Of a stretch of DNA of 64,000 nt, positions 36,008 through 44,923 are shown piece after piece (position 1 is the first letter of the stretch; the number at the start of each line of letters is the position of its first letter). The stretch lies in assembly GCA_014382445.1 (NCBI GenBank), contig JACNJS010000035.1:105943-169942 (forward strand). Direction: 5' to 3'. The notes beneath the pieces were generated by a model that worked only from the letters and a program-made list of their open reading frames with translations, was not told the origin of the DNA and did not search any database. Both the position numbers and the translations under genes were made by a program. This DNA is from Bacteroidota bacterium. Its GTDB lineage: Bacteria; Bacteroidota; Bacteroidia; Bacteroidales; F082.

Positions 36008-36544
36008 TTACTCAATAATTTTATAAATGTCTTTCAAATTTCTTCCCCTACCATTATAGTCTAATCCGTAACCAACAATAAAATCATTAGGGATTTCTAT
36101 CCCTATATAATCAATTTTATATGACTTATTAAAAGCTGCGGGCTTAAACAAAAGCGTTGCAATACGAACATCCGCAGCACCCATTTTTTCAAGCTGGCCT
36201 AACACTTTTTCCATAGTAATCCCCGAATCAATAATATCTTCAACAATAATAATAGTCCTTCCTTTAATATCTTCGTCAAATCCAATTAGTCGTCTTACCT
36301 TTTCGGTACTTTTAGTGCCAACATACGAAGCAAGCTTAACGAAAGAAACTTCACACGATAAATTTATTCTCTTAAGCAAATCACCGGCAAACATGAATGA
36401 ACCGTTAAGTATAACCAGAAATATTGGTGTCCGTCCTTCTAAATCTTTATTAATATTATCGGCTAACCTGCTTATTGCATTGTCAATTTTCTCAAACAGA
36501 ATAGTTGGTTCAAAATATTTATCATGTATTTTAATGTTGTTCAT
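36008..36544 (-). CDS. hpt: Hypoxanthine phosphoribosyltransferase
   Basis: A 178-residue purine-salvage enzyme that joins hypoxanthine or guanine to PRPP. The PRPP-binding motif is IIIVEDIIDSGITM, and the base-binding region is VGYGLDYNGRGRNL near the C-terminus. The length is standard. It is divergent from purE, which works in de novo purine synthesis, so a shared intergenic control is possible, but I see no known operator there. Confidence 0.93.
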   Translation of the reverse strand: MNNIKIHDKYFEPTILFEKIDNAISRLADNINKDLEGRTPIFLVILNGSFMFAGDLLKRINLSCEVSFVKLASYVGTKSTEKVRRLIGFDEDIKGRTIIIVEDIIDSGITMEKVLGQLEKMGAADVRIATLLFKPAAFNKSYKIDYIGIEIPNDFIVGYGLDYNGRGRNLKDIYKIIE

Positions 36545-36719
36545 TTAAGTTGATTTAGTATAATGTTTTGAAACAAAGGTTATTGTTGTCTAATGCATGC
36601 TTGAACCAACATCGCTTAATTTCCTGAAAAATAGAGAACACAAAGATAAAACTTAACACATTAATACCAAATGCATTTTATTTATTTTTGCAAAGGAGTT
36701 AATCTTAAAAGCAGATGTT

Positions 36720-37226
36720 ATGAAAGCAATTGTAAGTATAATTATGGGCAGTACATCCGATTTGAAAGTAATGGAGAAGGCTGCTGAATTTTTAAACGAA
36801 ATAGAAATTCCGTTTGAATTAAATGCACTTTCGGCACATCGAACTCCTGAAGAAGTAGAGGTATTTGCAAAAAATGCTGAAAAAAATGGTATTAAAGTTA
36901 TTATAGCCGGGGCAGGAATGGCAGCTCATCTGCCTGGTGTTATTGCTTCAATGACCCCGGTACCTGTTATCGGTGTTCCTATAAATGCTACCCTTGACGG
37001 CATGGATGCTTTACTTGCTATTGTTCAAATGCCTCCGGGGATACCGGTTGCCACAGTTGGCATTAACGGGGCATTAAATGCCGGGATATTAGCTGCTCAA
37101 ATGATTGCAACCGGCGACCCAGCTGTTATGTTGAAGATCAAAAGTTATAAGAAAACACTTAAACAAAAAATAGTTAAGGCTAATGAAGAGCTTAAATTAG
37201 TAACCTATAAGTTTAAGATGAATTAA
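36720..37226 (+). CDS. purE: N5-carboxyaminoimidazole ribonucleotide mutase
   Basis: A 168-residue class I PurE, which converts N5-CAIR to CAIR in purine synthesis. Conserved blocks are IIMGSTSDLKVM, SAHRTPEEV, IAGAGMAAHLPGVIASMTPVPVIGVP and the MPPGIPVATVGINGALNAG region. TATTTTTG at 36683-36690 is a -7-like box, and GGAG lies 20 bases before the start. No purK is adjacent. Confidence 0.95.
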   Translation: MKAIVSIIMGSTSDLKVMEKAAEFLNEIEIPFELNALSAHRTPEEVEVFAKNAEKNGIKVIIAGAGMAAHLPGVIASMTPVPVIGVPINATLDGMDALLAIVQMPPGIPVATVGINGALNAGILAAQMIATGDPAVMLKIKSYKKTLKQKIVKANEELKLVTYKFKMN

Positions 37227-37240
37227 GTCAATTTCTAAAA

Positions 37241-38470
37241 TCAATCTTCAGCAAAGTAAGTTAATGTACTTAATTGTGATGGATTAAAAACCTCATCAGC
37301 AACTTCAATTATTTGTTCTGATGTAATTTTTTCAATTTCCGCTATAACCTCTGTAATTGATCTAACTCTGGGCTTATGAAGATGGGCTTTAGCAATACCG
37401 AGCATCTCATTAAGGAATGATTCACTGGAAATAGCGAGCTGTCCGGTTAACTGACGTATTGCGCGGTGAAGTTGTACGGCTCCAAGTTCAGTTTTTCTAA
37501 GCTTATTTAACTCTTTGTGAACAAGTTCAATACTTTTATTAACGTGGTTTTTATCGGAGCCAATGTATACGTTAAATACTCCCGTATCGGAATATGGCTG
37601 GTACATCGACTCAACAGTGTATGCATATCCATATTTTTCACGAATTATCATACTGAGTCTTGAATTTAACGCAGGCCCCCCAAGCAAATTGCTTATCAGT
37701 AATAATGGTAATTTGTTTCGATGAGTGCGGGAGTATGCAGTATTACCAATCACACAATGCGATAAATATGAATTTTTAGTTGTTGTTGCATTTGTTGGCT
37801 TGTAATTTGTGAATGGAGTACGTGCTTCTTTGCCGCTAGAAGCAGAAATGTTACTAAAATATTTTTCAGCAAGCAGAATCAATTTTGAGAATTTTATTTG
37901 ACCTACAGAGGCAATAACCAACTGATCGGTACTATATTTCGATTTTATAAACCGAAATATGTCTTTTCGGGTGATTGCCTTTATATTACAGATGTTACCA
38001 AGGATATTTCTTCCCAGTGAATGGCCGGAAAAAATCAAATCTTCAAAATCATCAAAAATTAACTCTGCCGGGTTGTCGTTGTAGGAGTTTATTTCGTCAA
38101 TTACAACGGCTTTTTCTTTTTCAAGCTCTTTTTGAGGGAATACAGAATTAAACGCTACATCTGCAAAAAGCTCCATGCTAAGTTGATAGTAGGGTGATAA
38201 AAACGAAGCATAAACACAGGTCTCTTCTTTGGTAGTGAAAGCATTTAGTTCGCCCCCAACATTCTCGATACGGCTTAGTACATGGTAAGCCTTGCGCTTA
38301 TTTGTGCCTTTAAAAATTAAATGCTCAATCAGGTGGGCAATACCATTTTCATCTTCGGTTTCATCACGCGATCCGGTATTAACCATTAAACCACAATGAG
38401 ATACAGTGCCAGATATTTGGCGATGAATTATTTTAATGCCGTTTTTTAATGTGTGATATTGATAATTCAA
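37241..38470 (-). CDS. M16-family (insulinase/processing-peptidase-like) metallopeptidase
   Basis: A 409-residue peptidase of the M16B type. The inverted zinc motif HxxEH is H46-L-I-E49-H50, in ENGIAHLIEHLIFKGT, with the following NAFTTKEETCVYASFL typical of the family. The length fits a single-chain bacterial PreP/Ymx-like protease, which usually dimerises. No signal peptide is present, so it is probably cytoplasmic. It converges with purE. A TATTTTTG box (38490-38497, minus strand) lies 20 bases upstream. Confidence 0.92.
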   Translation of the reverse strand: MNYQYHTLKNGIKIIHRQISGTVSHCGLMVNTGSRDETEDENGIAHLIEHLIFKGTNKRKAYHVLSRIENVGGELNAFTTKEETCVYASFLSPYYQLSMELFADVAFNSVFPQKELEKEKAVVIDEINSYNDNPAELIFDDFEDLIFSGHSLGRNILGNICNIKAITRKDIFRFIKSKYSTDQLVIASVGQIKFSKLILLAEKYFSNISASSGKEARTPFTNYKPTNATTTKNSYLSHCVIGNTAYSRTHRNKLPLLLISNLLGGPALNSRLSMIIREKYGYAYTVESMYQPYSDTGVFNVYIGSDKNHVNKSIELVHKELNKLRKTELGAVQLHRAIRQLTGQLAISSESFLNEMLGIAKAHLHKPRVRSITEVIAEIEKITSEQIIEVADEVFNPSQLSTLTYFAED

Positions 38471-38583
38471 GTCCTATGTATTTTTCACGCAAAAATAACC
38501 AAAGGAAGTTAAGATACGACCTTTACCAATTTACAATAATAATAGGGCAAATAATATTTGTGAAAATCAATGTATTTAAAAGG

Positions 38584-39267
38584 TTACCTTTTGTCCTCAA
38601 GTTTAAGCGAAACTGACTTCACAAGAAAAGTAATACCTATTATTGTGAACCCTATAGCATCAAATATTAGTAACCGGATATCGGAAGTAACAAATCCAAA
38701 GTAGAAAAGACCATGAAAAAAAGTTGCTACAAATATGCCAGTCGCACAATCAATAAATGTGTTTTTCCGCAATTTTGCCATCCCAACAAAAAAGCCCATG
38801 GCTATACCGAACACAAGATTTGCAAGAGGAAGAGTGTATAAAAACAAGGTGAAGTTGTGAAATTTGTCAAGAGAGCCAACTAACCCAAATGCGTACAATA
38901 CAGTTGCTACCATCGAAAAGCCAAGACTAATAAAGGCAGAGTAAATGACCCCCTCTAACGGACCGCTAAAGTTTTTAAGCTTATAAAACGAAAACTTTAG
39001 TGGAATAAATTTTGCAAACTCTGAGCTAAAAGCTACCACAACAAAGACAAAAAACGCCATTCGACGCATGTTTTTGTAATTACCGTCCCATTTAAGTTCA
39101 ATGAGATAGTTGGCAATTATTAGTAATACAATACTAATGGCTCCTAATAAAACTGCATTGCGGATATTAACAAAGCTTTTGATCGAAAATTTGAATTTCA
39201 GATACAGGACAAAAGCGAAAATTAGCAGTGGAGAAACCGCGAACGAAAAGTAATTAATTAAACTCAT
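38584..39267 (-). CDS. PrsW-family intramembrane protease-like protein
   Basis: A 227-residue protein with seven or more hydrophobic segments. FSSEFAKFIPLKF, GPLEGVIYSAFISLGFSMV and TFFHGLFYFGF match the conserved positions of the PrsW/CPBP-type glutamic membrane proteases, although the first motif has a single Glu (SEFAK) rather than the usual double Glu. PrsW in Bacillus cleaves an anti-sigma factor. The partner here is unknown; the anti-sigma factor at 44039 is 5 kb away and no link is shown. TATATTTG (39296-39303) is a -7-like element. Confidence 0.65.
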   Translation of the reverse strand: MSLINYFSFAVSPLLIFAFVLYLKFKFSIKSFVNIRNAVLLGAISIVLLIIANYLIELKWDGNYKNMRRMAFFVFVVVAFSSEFAKFIPLKFSFYKLKNFSGPLEGVIYSAFISLGFSMVATVLYAFGLVGSLDKFHNFTLFLYTLPLANLVFGIAMGFFVGMAKLRKNTFIDCATGIFVATFFHGLFYFGFVTSDIRLLIFDAIGFTIIGITFLVKSVSLKLEDKR

Positions 39268-39395
39268 GAGAACATTGGTTTTGTGAAAAATTAATCAAAT
39301 ATAATAAATGTTTGTAATTTAGTCATTAATTTGTATTAATTTTTAAAATATGGATTTATGGGAAAAGTAATTATTAAAAAGCATTACAACTTTTC

Positions 39396-40316
39396 ATGAT
39401 AAAAACTTTTGAAGGCAGAGTAACAAAATCCACAGGCAGCTGGTATTCGGTTATGTTGGATACCGGCAAAACAGTTAACTGTCGTTTGAAAGGCCTTTTT
39501 AGATCAAAAGGCATAAGAGCTACTAACCCTATTGCTGTTGGTGATGTTGTTGATGGTACAATATCGGATGATGATCAAACGGGTGTTATAGTTAACATCC
39601 ATCAACGAAAAAATTACCTGATCCGCAAAGCAACCAAGCTATCAAAGTCAACACATATTATTGCCGCTAATGTCGATCAGGTAGTAATTATTGTTTCGTT
39701 AATTAAACCACGTACTTCAACAGGTTTTATTGACAGAATTTTATCCACCGCAGAAGCTTACCACATACCTTCAGTGATTATTTTTAATAAGTATGACCTC
39801 TATGATGAAAAAACTGTTGCCGCTCTCGAATTTTTAAAAACCACTTATCAAAATGTAGGATATAATTGTCTGGTAACTTCGGTACCCGAAAAATTAAGGT
39901 TAACTCAGTTAAAAGAAATACTTAATGGAAAAATAAGTTTGTTAGCAGGGCATTCAGGTGTTGGTAAATCTGCTCTTATAAATGCTGTCGACTCATCATT
40001 ACAACTTAAAACAGCAGAAATATCGACGTTTCATAATAAAGGAATTCATACTACAACATTTGCTAATATGTTTTATCTTAATTTTGGCGGATGGGTTATA
40101 GATACTCCGGGAATAAAAGAGTTTGGGCTGGTTGAATTTGAAAAGGTTGAACTCGGTCAACGATTTCCTGAAATAAGAAATTTAATGCATCAATGTCGAT
40201 TTAGCAACTGCCTCCATGTAAATGAACCGGGTTGTGCAGTAACTAAAGCTGTTACTTGCGAAGATATAGCTGAATTTAGATATAACAATTATTTCAATAT
40301 GCTGAATTCTATATAG
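39396..40316 (+). CDS. rsgA: Ribosome small-subunit-dependent GTPase A
   Basis: A 306-residue circularly permuted GTPase that aids late 30S maturation. An OB domain (1-70) is followed by the G domain with NKYD (131-134), then GHSGVGKS (185-192) and DTPGIKEF. The C-terminal zinc motif is CRFSNCLHVNEPGCAV. All functional elements are intact. It is followed by a CBS-domain gene 32 bases downstream on the same strand. Confidence 0.95.
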   Translation: MIKTFEGRVTKSTGSWYSVMLDTGKTVNCRLKGLFRSKGIRATNPIAVGDVVDGTISDDDQTGVIVNIHQRKNYLIRKATKLSKSTHIIAANVDQVVIIVSLIKPRTSTGFIDRILSTAEAYHIPSVIIFNKYDLYDEKTVAALEFLKTTYQNVGYNCLVTSVPEKLRLTQLKEILNGKISLLAGHSGVGKSALINAVDSSLQLKTAEISTFHNKGIHTTTFANMFYLNFGGWVIDTPGIKEFGLVEFEKVELGQRFPEIRNLMHQCRFSNCLHVNEPGCAVTKAVTCEDIAEFRYNNYFNMLNSI

Positions 40317-40348
40317 AAAATGGTTCTTGATTTAAAAAATTTATACTA

Positions 40349-41011
40349 ATGATCGCATCACGATTAATAAAAGAAGATATATTGCCTCTTAACATAACCG
40401 ACACGGCCCATGAGGCGATGAACAGAATGAATGAATACAAAGTGTCGCATTTTCCTGTTGTTGATGATGGGCGCTTTGTGGGTGTTATTTCAGAAAAAGA
40501 TCTTTTAAATCCCGAAATTAGAAATAGGGAATTGCAAAAGGAGTTTATACATTTTGACAATTTTTACGTAAACGAACAGCAGTATATTTTTGATGTGATT
40601 AAATTGGCGATTGACCAAAAGCTGTCATTAATTCCTGTTATAGAAGATAAGGGCAACTATATCGGATGCATTACCCAAAGTGATATTGTTGGCTTTTTTG
40701 CGGAAAGTATGTCAGTTGATTATCCGGGTGGTGTAATTGTTTTAGAAGTAAGCGTTAATGATTACAGTTTAACCGAGATTGCTAATATTGTTGAATCGAA
40801 TAATGCCAAAGTGCTTAGTTCATATATATTATCAAGTATAGGTTCAACTAAGTTAGAAGTGATTATAAAAGTTAGTAAGCTTGAGTTGGGTGCAATTATT
40901 CAAACATTTGAACGCTATGGATATCAGGTTAATGCATCTTTTTATGAAGATGTGAATTATGACGACTTAAAAGATAATTACGATTCCCTGATTAATTACC
41001 TCAATATATAA
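40349..41011 (+). CDS. CBS-domain protein (regulatory)
   Basis: A 220-residue cytoplasmic protein. Two CBS motifs (NEYKVSHFPVVDDGRFVGVISEKDL and KLSLIPVIEDKGNYIGCITQSDI) occupy about residues 1-120 and should bind an adenine nucleotide. The C-terminal ~90 residues (VIVLEVSVNDYSLTEIANIVESNNAKVLSSYI) look like an ACT-type domain. In Bacteroidota such proteins often precede nadK; here it precedes the POTRA/barrel gene, by four bases. The role is unknown. Confidence 0.85.
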   Translation: MIASRLIKEDILPLNITDTAHEAMNRMNEYKVSHFPVVDDGRFVGVISEKDLLNPEIRNRELQKEFIHFDNFYVNEQQYIFDVIKLAIDQKLSLIPVIEDKGNYIGCITQSDIVGFFAESMSVDYPGGVIVLEVSVNDYSLTEIANIVESNNAKVLSSYILSSIGSTKLEVIIKVSKLELGAIIQTFERYGYQVNASFYEDVNYDDLKDNYDSLINYLNI

Positions 41012-41015
41012 TGTT

Positions 41016-42434
41016 GTGATTGTATTTCGTTTTTTACTTATATCATTAATAGTTACGATTACAGCTACTTGCCTGTCGCAAAAAATTTCACCTACAAAAA
41101 TTGTTGACAACGAAAGTCTAATATTGATTAATTCTATAACGTTAAAGGGCAATAAAATTACAAAGGATAAAATAATATTTCGTGAAATTGAATTTGAAAA
41201 AGGTAGCGAATTAAGATCCTCAATACTTGATAGCTTAGTAGTTAAAAGTCAGCAAAATTTAATGAACCGTGCGTTATTTAATTTTGTTACGATAACTAAA
41301 AATACCGTTAATAACAAGTGTGATATAGAGGTAAATGTTATTGAAAGATGGTATATATGGCCGGTCCCTATTTTGCAGTTTGCCGATAGAAACATAAATG
41401 CCTGGTGGAATAAAAGAGACTTTAGCAGGATAAATTACGGAGTTGATTTGCGTATTGAAAATTTCAGAGGGCTGATGGAGAACCTTAATATTACCCTGCA
41501 AGTAGGATATGATTTATTATTAGCTTTTAACTGGAATGTGCCCTATCTTACAAAAAATCAAGTATTTGGAATTGGATTTGCAGGGGGCGTATTGCTTAAT
41601 CATGAAGTAGGTTATCAAACTATCAACAATAAAGAGCAGTATTATAAGTCCACTGTTGGTTTTGCACAACAAGTTAAGTATGCACATACAAGCTTTACTT
41701 TTCGACCTAAATTTAATTACCTGCACAGTTTTTTTATTGGATTCAACCAATATATTTTTCAGGATACGATCTTTGAATTAAATCCCAATTTTGCCTCTAC
41801 GCAAACCGCATACAGTTATTTTACTCTTAATTACACTTTTAAACTCGATTTTCGCGATTACAACCCATATCCTCTAATTGGTTATTATCTTGACTTGATC
41901 ATTGATAAAAAAGGCCTCGGGGTTCTTGATAATTTTGTTGATAATTTCTCAATTAGTGCACATTTTGATCAGTATGTTAATATTTATAAGAAGTGGTATT
42001 TTGCTTATAATTTTGGAGTGAAGTTATCGAATCAGCAAAAGCAACCCCCATACTTTATTAAATCAGGTCTTGGTTATTATCCAAACACGATCAGAGGATA
42101 TGAATTGTATGTAGTTGACGGACAAAAATTAGGACTTTTTAAATCGAATCTAAAATTTGAAGTTATACCTCGAACCAAATTCAAAATAAACTGGATAAAA
42201 TCAACAAAATTTAGCGAAGTGTTTTTTGCCATGTATGCAAATCTGTTTGTTGACGCTGCATATGTAGATGATAATTATTCCTCTGGTGGAAACCCCCTCT
42301 CTAATCAGCTGCTATGGAGTACAGGTGTTGGCCTTGATATGATTACGTATTATGATATAGTTTTGCGACTTGAATTATCGGTAAACAAGCAACACGAAAG
42401 AGGCTTCTTTATTAGTTTTGTTGCACCAATTTAG
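41016..42434 (+). CDS. Outer-membrane protein with POTRA-like domain and barrel (BamA/TamA-like)
   Basis: A 472-residue exported protein. The start is a GTG (41016), the only good start after the CBS gene, beginning a signal peptide that ends CLSQ. The N-terminal ~80 residues (LINSITLKGNKITKDKIIFREIEFEKGSEL) form one POTRA-type domain, and the rest is a surface-antigen barrel (FRDYNPYPLIGYYLDL, GLGYYPNTIRGYE, ending SFVAPI). It is much shorter than BamA (882 residues here, at 54094), so it is a separate family member, perhaps an assembly or translocation factor. Function is not established. Confidence 0.8.
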   Translation: MIVFRFLLISLIVTITATCLSQKISPTKIVDNESLILINSITLKGNKITKDKIIFREIEFEKGSELRSSILDSLVVKSQQNLMNRALFNFVTITKNTVNNKCDIEVNVIERWYIWPVPILQFADRNINAWWNKRDFSRINYGVDLRIENFRGLMENLNITLQVGYDLLLAFNWNVPYLTKNQVFGIGFAGGVLLNHEVGYQTINNKEQYYKSTVGFAQQVKYAHTSFTFRPKFNYLHSFFIGFNQYIFQDTIFELNPNFASTQTAYSYFTLNYTFKLDFRDYNPYPLIGYYLDLIIDKKGLGVLDNFVDNFSISAHFDQYVNIYKKWYFAYNFGVKLSNQQKQPPYFIKSGLGYYPNTIRGYELYVVDGQKLGLFKSNLKFEVIPRTKFKINWIKSTKFSEVFFAMYANLFVDAAYVDDNYSSGGNPLSNQLLWSTGVGLDMITYYDIVLRLELSVNKQHERGFFISFVAPI

Positions 42435-42586
42435 TGAAGGTTATCCAAACACAGAGAAAGAATTTCTCTAAAATCAGCACACATTCCTTGTAATCACAAA
42501 AAAAAAATCATCATTTCGGGTAGGGTAAAAACGAACTTAAACGGTATGCACATGTAAAACAGAATTTTAATTTAAAACTTAATACG

Positions 42587-43414
42587 ATGAAAAAACTTAA
42601 TTTAATTTTTGTAATTCTAATGATCACAAGCTTGGTTTCATTTACCACATCCTGTAATAAGGTTGATCAACAAGTAGATGACACCTCGGCAGCAGCTGAT
42701 GATGCTTTTGCAGAAAGCATTTATACTGATGCTACGAATATTGCCGATGAGGCATATGCCGGTGGAGATGGCTTAAAATCGGGTGATGGAGATAACCAGT
42801 TCTTAAGCGGATGCGCTACAGTTACACTCGACACAACTGCTACTCCACGTGAATTAATTATCGATTTTGGAGAAGAAAACTGCTTATGCAGGGATGGCAG
42901 ATACCGCCGAGGTAAGATTATTGTTACATTCACGGGTAGGTACCGTATGCCAGGTACTGTTATAACTTATGGATTTGATGAGTACCATGTTAATGATAAT
43001 CAAGTAGATGGAACCAAGGTAATTACAAACATGGGTCCCAACCAAAACAACAATTTATACTACAACATTGAAGTTGTTGGTGTAATTTACAGGGCAAACA
43101 ACGGTGGTACTCTTAGCTGGAATTCATCAAGAGTTAGAGAGTGGATACAAGGCGTATTTACTTTTACACGTTGGGACGATATCTATCTTATAACCGGTAC
43201 AGCAGATGGAATCAGACCAAACGGGCAAACCTGGGAGCGTGAAATAATTAACCCATTACGTGTTGATCTTAGCTGCAGATGGATTGTTTCGGGAACAATG
43301 GAAATACAGCCCGAAGGCCTCCCGCTTAGAATTCTGGATTATGGCGCAGGTGAATGCGATAATATTGCCACCGTACTTGTTAATGGAGTTACCTACACAA
43401 TTTTTCTGCCCTAA
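42587..43414 (+). CDS. Hypothetical lipoprotein
   Basis: A 275-residue lipoprotein (lipobox Cys23, SFTTSC). After a Ser/Ala/Asp-rich linker come beta-rich segments with GCATVTLDTTATPRELIIDFGEENCLCRDGRYRRGKI and a C-terminal CRWIVSGTMEI region. The family is widespread in Bacteroidota as uncharacterised proteins. It is followed by its own terminator, so it is not co-transcribed with the sigma factor gene downstream. Confidence 0.75.
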   Translation: MKKLNLIFVILMITSLVSFTTSCNKVDQQVDDTSAAADDAFAESIYTDATNIADEAYAGGDGLKSGDGDNQFLSGCATVTLDTTATPRELIIDFGEENCLCRDGRYRRGKIIVTFTGRYRMPGTVITYGFDEYHVNDNQVDGTKVITNMGPNQNNNLYYNIEVVGVIYRANNGGTLSWNSSRVREWIQGVFTFTRWDDIYLITGTADGIRPNGQTWEREIINPLRVDLSCRWIVSGTMEIQPEGLPLRILDYGAGECDNIATVLVNGVTYTIFLP

Positions 43415-43446
43415 CATTAGTTATTTGATAAGTATATCAGTTAATG

Positions 43447-43490
43447 ATGCTGTCTCAAAATTGTAACGCACTTTTGAGACGGCCTCTTTT
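43447..43490 (+). terminator. Intrinsic terminator after the 42587 lipoprotein gene
   Basis: GTCTCAAAA (43452-43460) pairs with TTTTGAGAC (43472-43480); adjacent GCT/GGC extends the stem, and a CCTCTTTT tail follows. This isolates the lipoprotein gene from the sigma factor gene. Confidence 0.75.
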
Positions 43491-43548
43491 AATTTCTAAA
43501 AACAGAAAATATGTAGTATTTTTACTTTAACCATAAAAATACAATTCT

Positions 43549-44037
43549 TTGACACGGACGCTTTTTAAAGATCTTTTCGACAATCATTTTGATGCTGTGA
43601 GAAACTACATTTATTATCGGTCGGGTGATTCAGAACTTGCAACAGATATTGCTCAGGAAACCTTTATGAAAATTTGGGAAAAACGAATCGATTCTTCTAA
43701 TAGCAAAAACATTAACGGACTACTTTTTAAAATTGCAGGCGATTTGTTTATTAGTAGCTACAGAAGGCAAAAAGTGATTACTAACTTTAAGCTGAACTTA
43801 ACTCCCGCAATCGAGAAACAATCACCGGAAGATACATTTCAGTTTAATGAATTAAAAAGTAAATATGAATTAGCATTGGTCAAATTACCCGAAAAACAAA
43901 GAACGGTTTTTTTAATGAGCAGGATTGACAATATGAAATATCACGAAATAGCTAATGCAACAGGAATAAGCATAAAAGCTGTTGAAAAAAGAATGAAATA
44001 CGCACTTGCATTCTTTAAAACTGAGCTCAACTACTAA
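43549..44037 (+). CDS. ECF RNA polymerase sigma factor (FecI-type)
   Basis: A 162-residue extracytoplasmic-function sigma factor. Region 2 is YIYYRSGDSELATDIAQETFMKIWEKR and region 4 is KLPEKQRTVFLMSRIDNMKYHEIANATGISIKAVEKRM. A stop codon at 43534 in frame and no ATG before the conserved region leave TTG at 43549 as the only start. It is the first gene of a sigma/anti-sigma/receptor trio, two bases before the FecR gene. Confidence 0.9.
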   Translation: MTRTLFKDLFDNHFDAVRNYIYYRSGDSELATDIAQETFMKIWEKRIDSSNSKNINGLLFKIAGDLFISSYRRQKVITNFKLNLTPAIEKQSPEDTFQFNELKSKYELALVKLPEKQRTVFLMSRIDNMKYHEIANATGISIKAVEKRMKYALAFFKTELNY

Positions 44038-44038
44038 A

Positions 44039-44923
44039 ATGAACTATAACGACAAACATATAAATAATAACGACAATCATTCGGAAATGGACTTTTTTGC
44101 AATGGCTGAAATTCCTTATTCTAAAAAGAAAGAAGAAATATGGAATCAGTTAAGCTCAGAGCTTGAAGCTGCTAATTCTAATCCCAAGGCTAGTATCAGT
44201 GTGCAAAAAGTAAATGTAGTAAAGCCACGTTTAATATTTGGAATTGCAGCTACATTATTGATCCTATTGGGTACTTTTTCATTACTGCGTTTCTATAATA
44301 CAACAATATATTGCCCTGCCAACAAGCATCTTGCTGTAAACTTTCCGGATGGATCAACCTCCACCATGAATTCCAATTCTACAATAACATATTATCCTTT
44401 ATGGTGGCAGTTCTCCCGAAGGGTATCATTGTCGGGGGAAGCATTTTTTAATGTTGAAGAAGGAACAAACTTTTATGTGTCCTCTTCCCTTGGCAAAACA
44501 ATGGTATTAGGTACGAGTTTTAACATTTTTTCACGAGGTGATGAATACAGCGTAACATGTGTTACCGGTACCGTTAAAGTTGTATCAATAACAAAAAAAG
44601 CGGTTATTCTTAGCCCTGATTATCACGCTGAGATAAATAAAAATGGAGATATAAAGATATCGAAAACAAACAACGCAAGCGGTACTGTTGATTGGATGGA
44701 TGATATGTTTAATTTTACCTCTGTCCCATTATCCATTGTTATTGATGAAATTGAGCAGCAGTACAATGTTACAATAACTTCAAATACCGAATTGGATTAT
44801 TTTTATACAGGACATTTCTCAAAGAATAAGTCTGTTGAAGAAGTGCTTAACTTGTTGTGTAAGCCTTTTGGCCTTACTTTTGTGAAAAAATCAAAAAGTA
44901 ATTACCATATAGTCCAAAATTGA
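44039..44923 (+). CDS. FecR-family anti-sigma factor
   Basis: A 294-residue inner-membrane regulator. A cytoplasmic part (about 1-60) should bind the sigma factor. One membrane segment lies at about 62-82 (LIFGIAATLLILLGTFSLL). The periplasmic part has the FecR domain (NFPDGSTSTMNSNSTITYYP, VSLSGEAFFNVEE, VLGTSFNIFSRGDE) and the C-terminal STN-like region (LSIVIDEIEQQYNVTI). The frame is open earlier, but the ATG at 44039 is directly after the sigma stop. It overlaps the receptor gene by four bases. Confidence 0.9.
   Translation: MNYNDKHINNNDNHSEMDFFAMAEIPYSKKKEEIWNQLSSELEAANSNPKASISVQKVNVVKPRLIFGIAATLLILLGTFSLLRFYNTTIYCPANKHLAVNFPDGSTSTMNSNSTITYYPLWWQFSRRVSLSGEAFFNVEEGTNFYVSSSLGKTMVLGTSFNIFSRGDEYSVTCVTGTVKVVSITKKAVILSPDYHAEINKNGDIKISKTNNASGTVDWMDDMFNFTSVPLSIVIDEIEQQYNVTITSNTELDYFYTGHFSKNKSVEEVLNLLCKPFGLTFVKKSKSNYHIVQN

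Noticed and set aside
41016..42434. Second BamA
   Set aside because: Only one POTRA-like domain and half the length; a full BamA with five POTRA domains is at 54094-56742.
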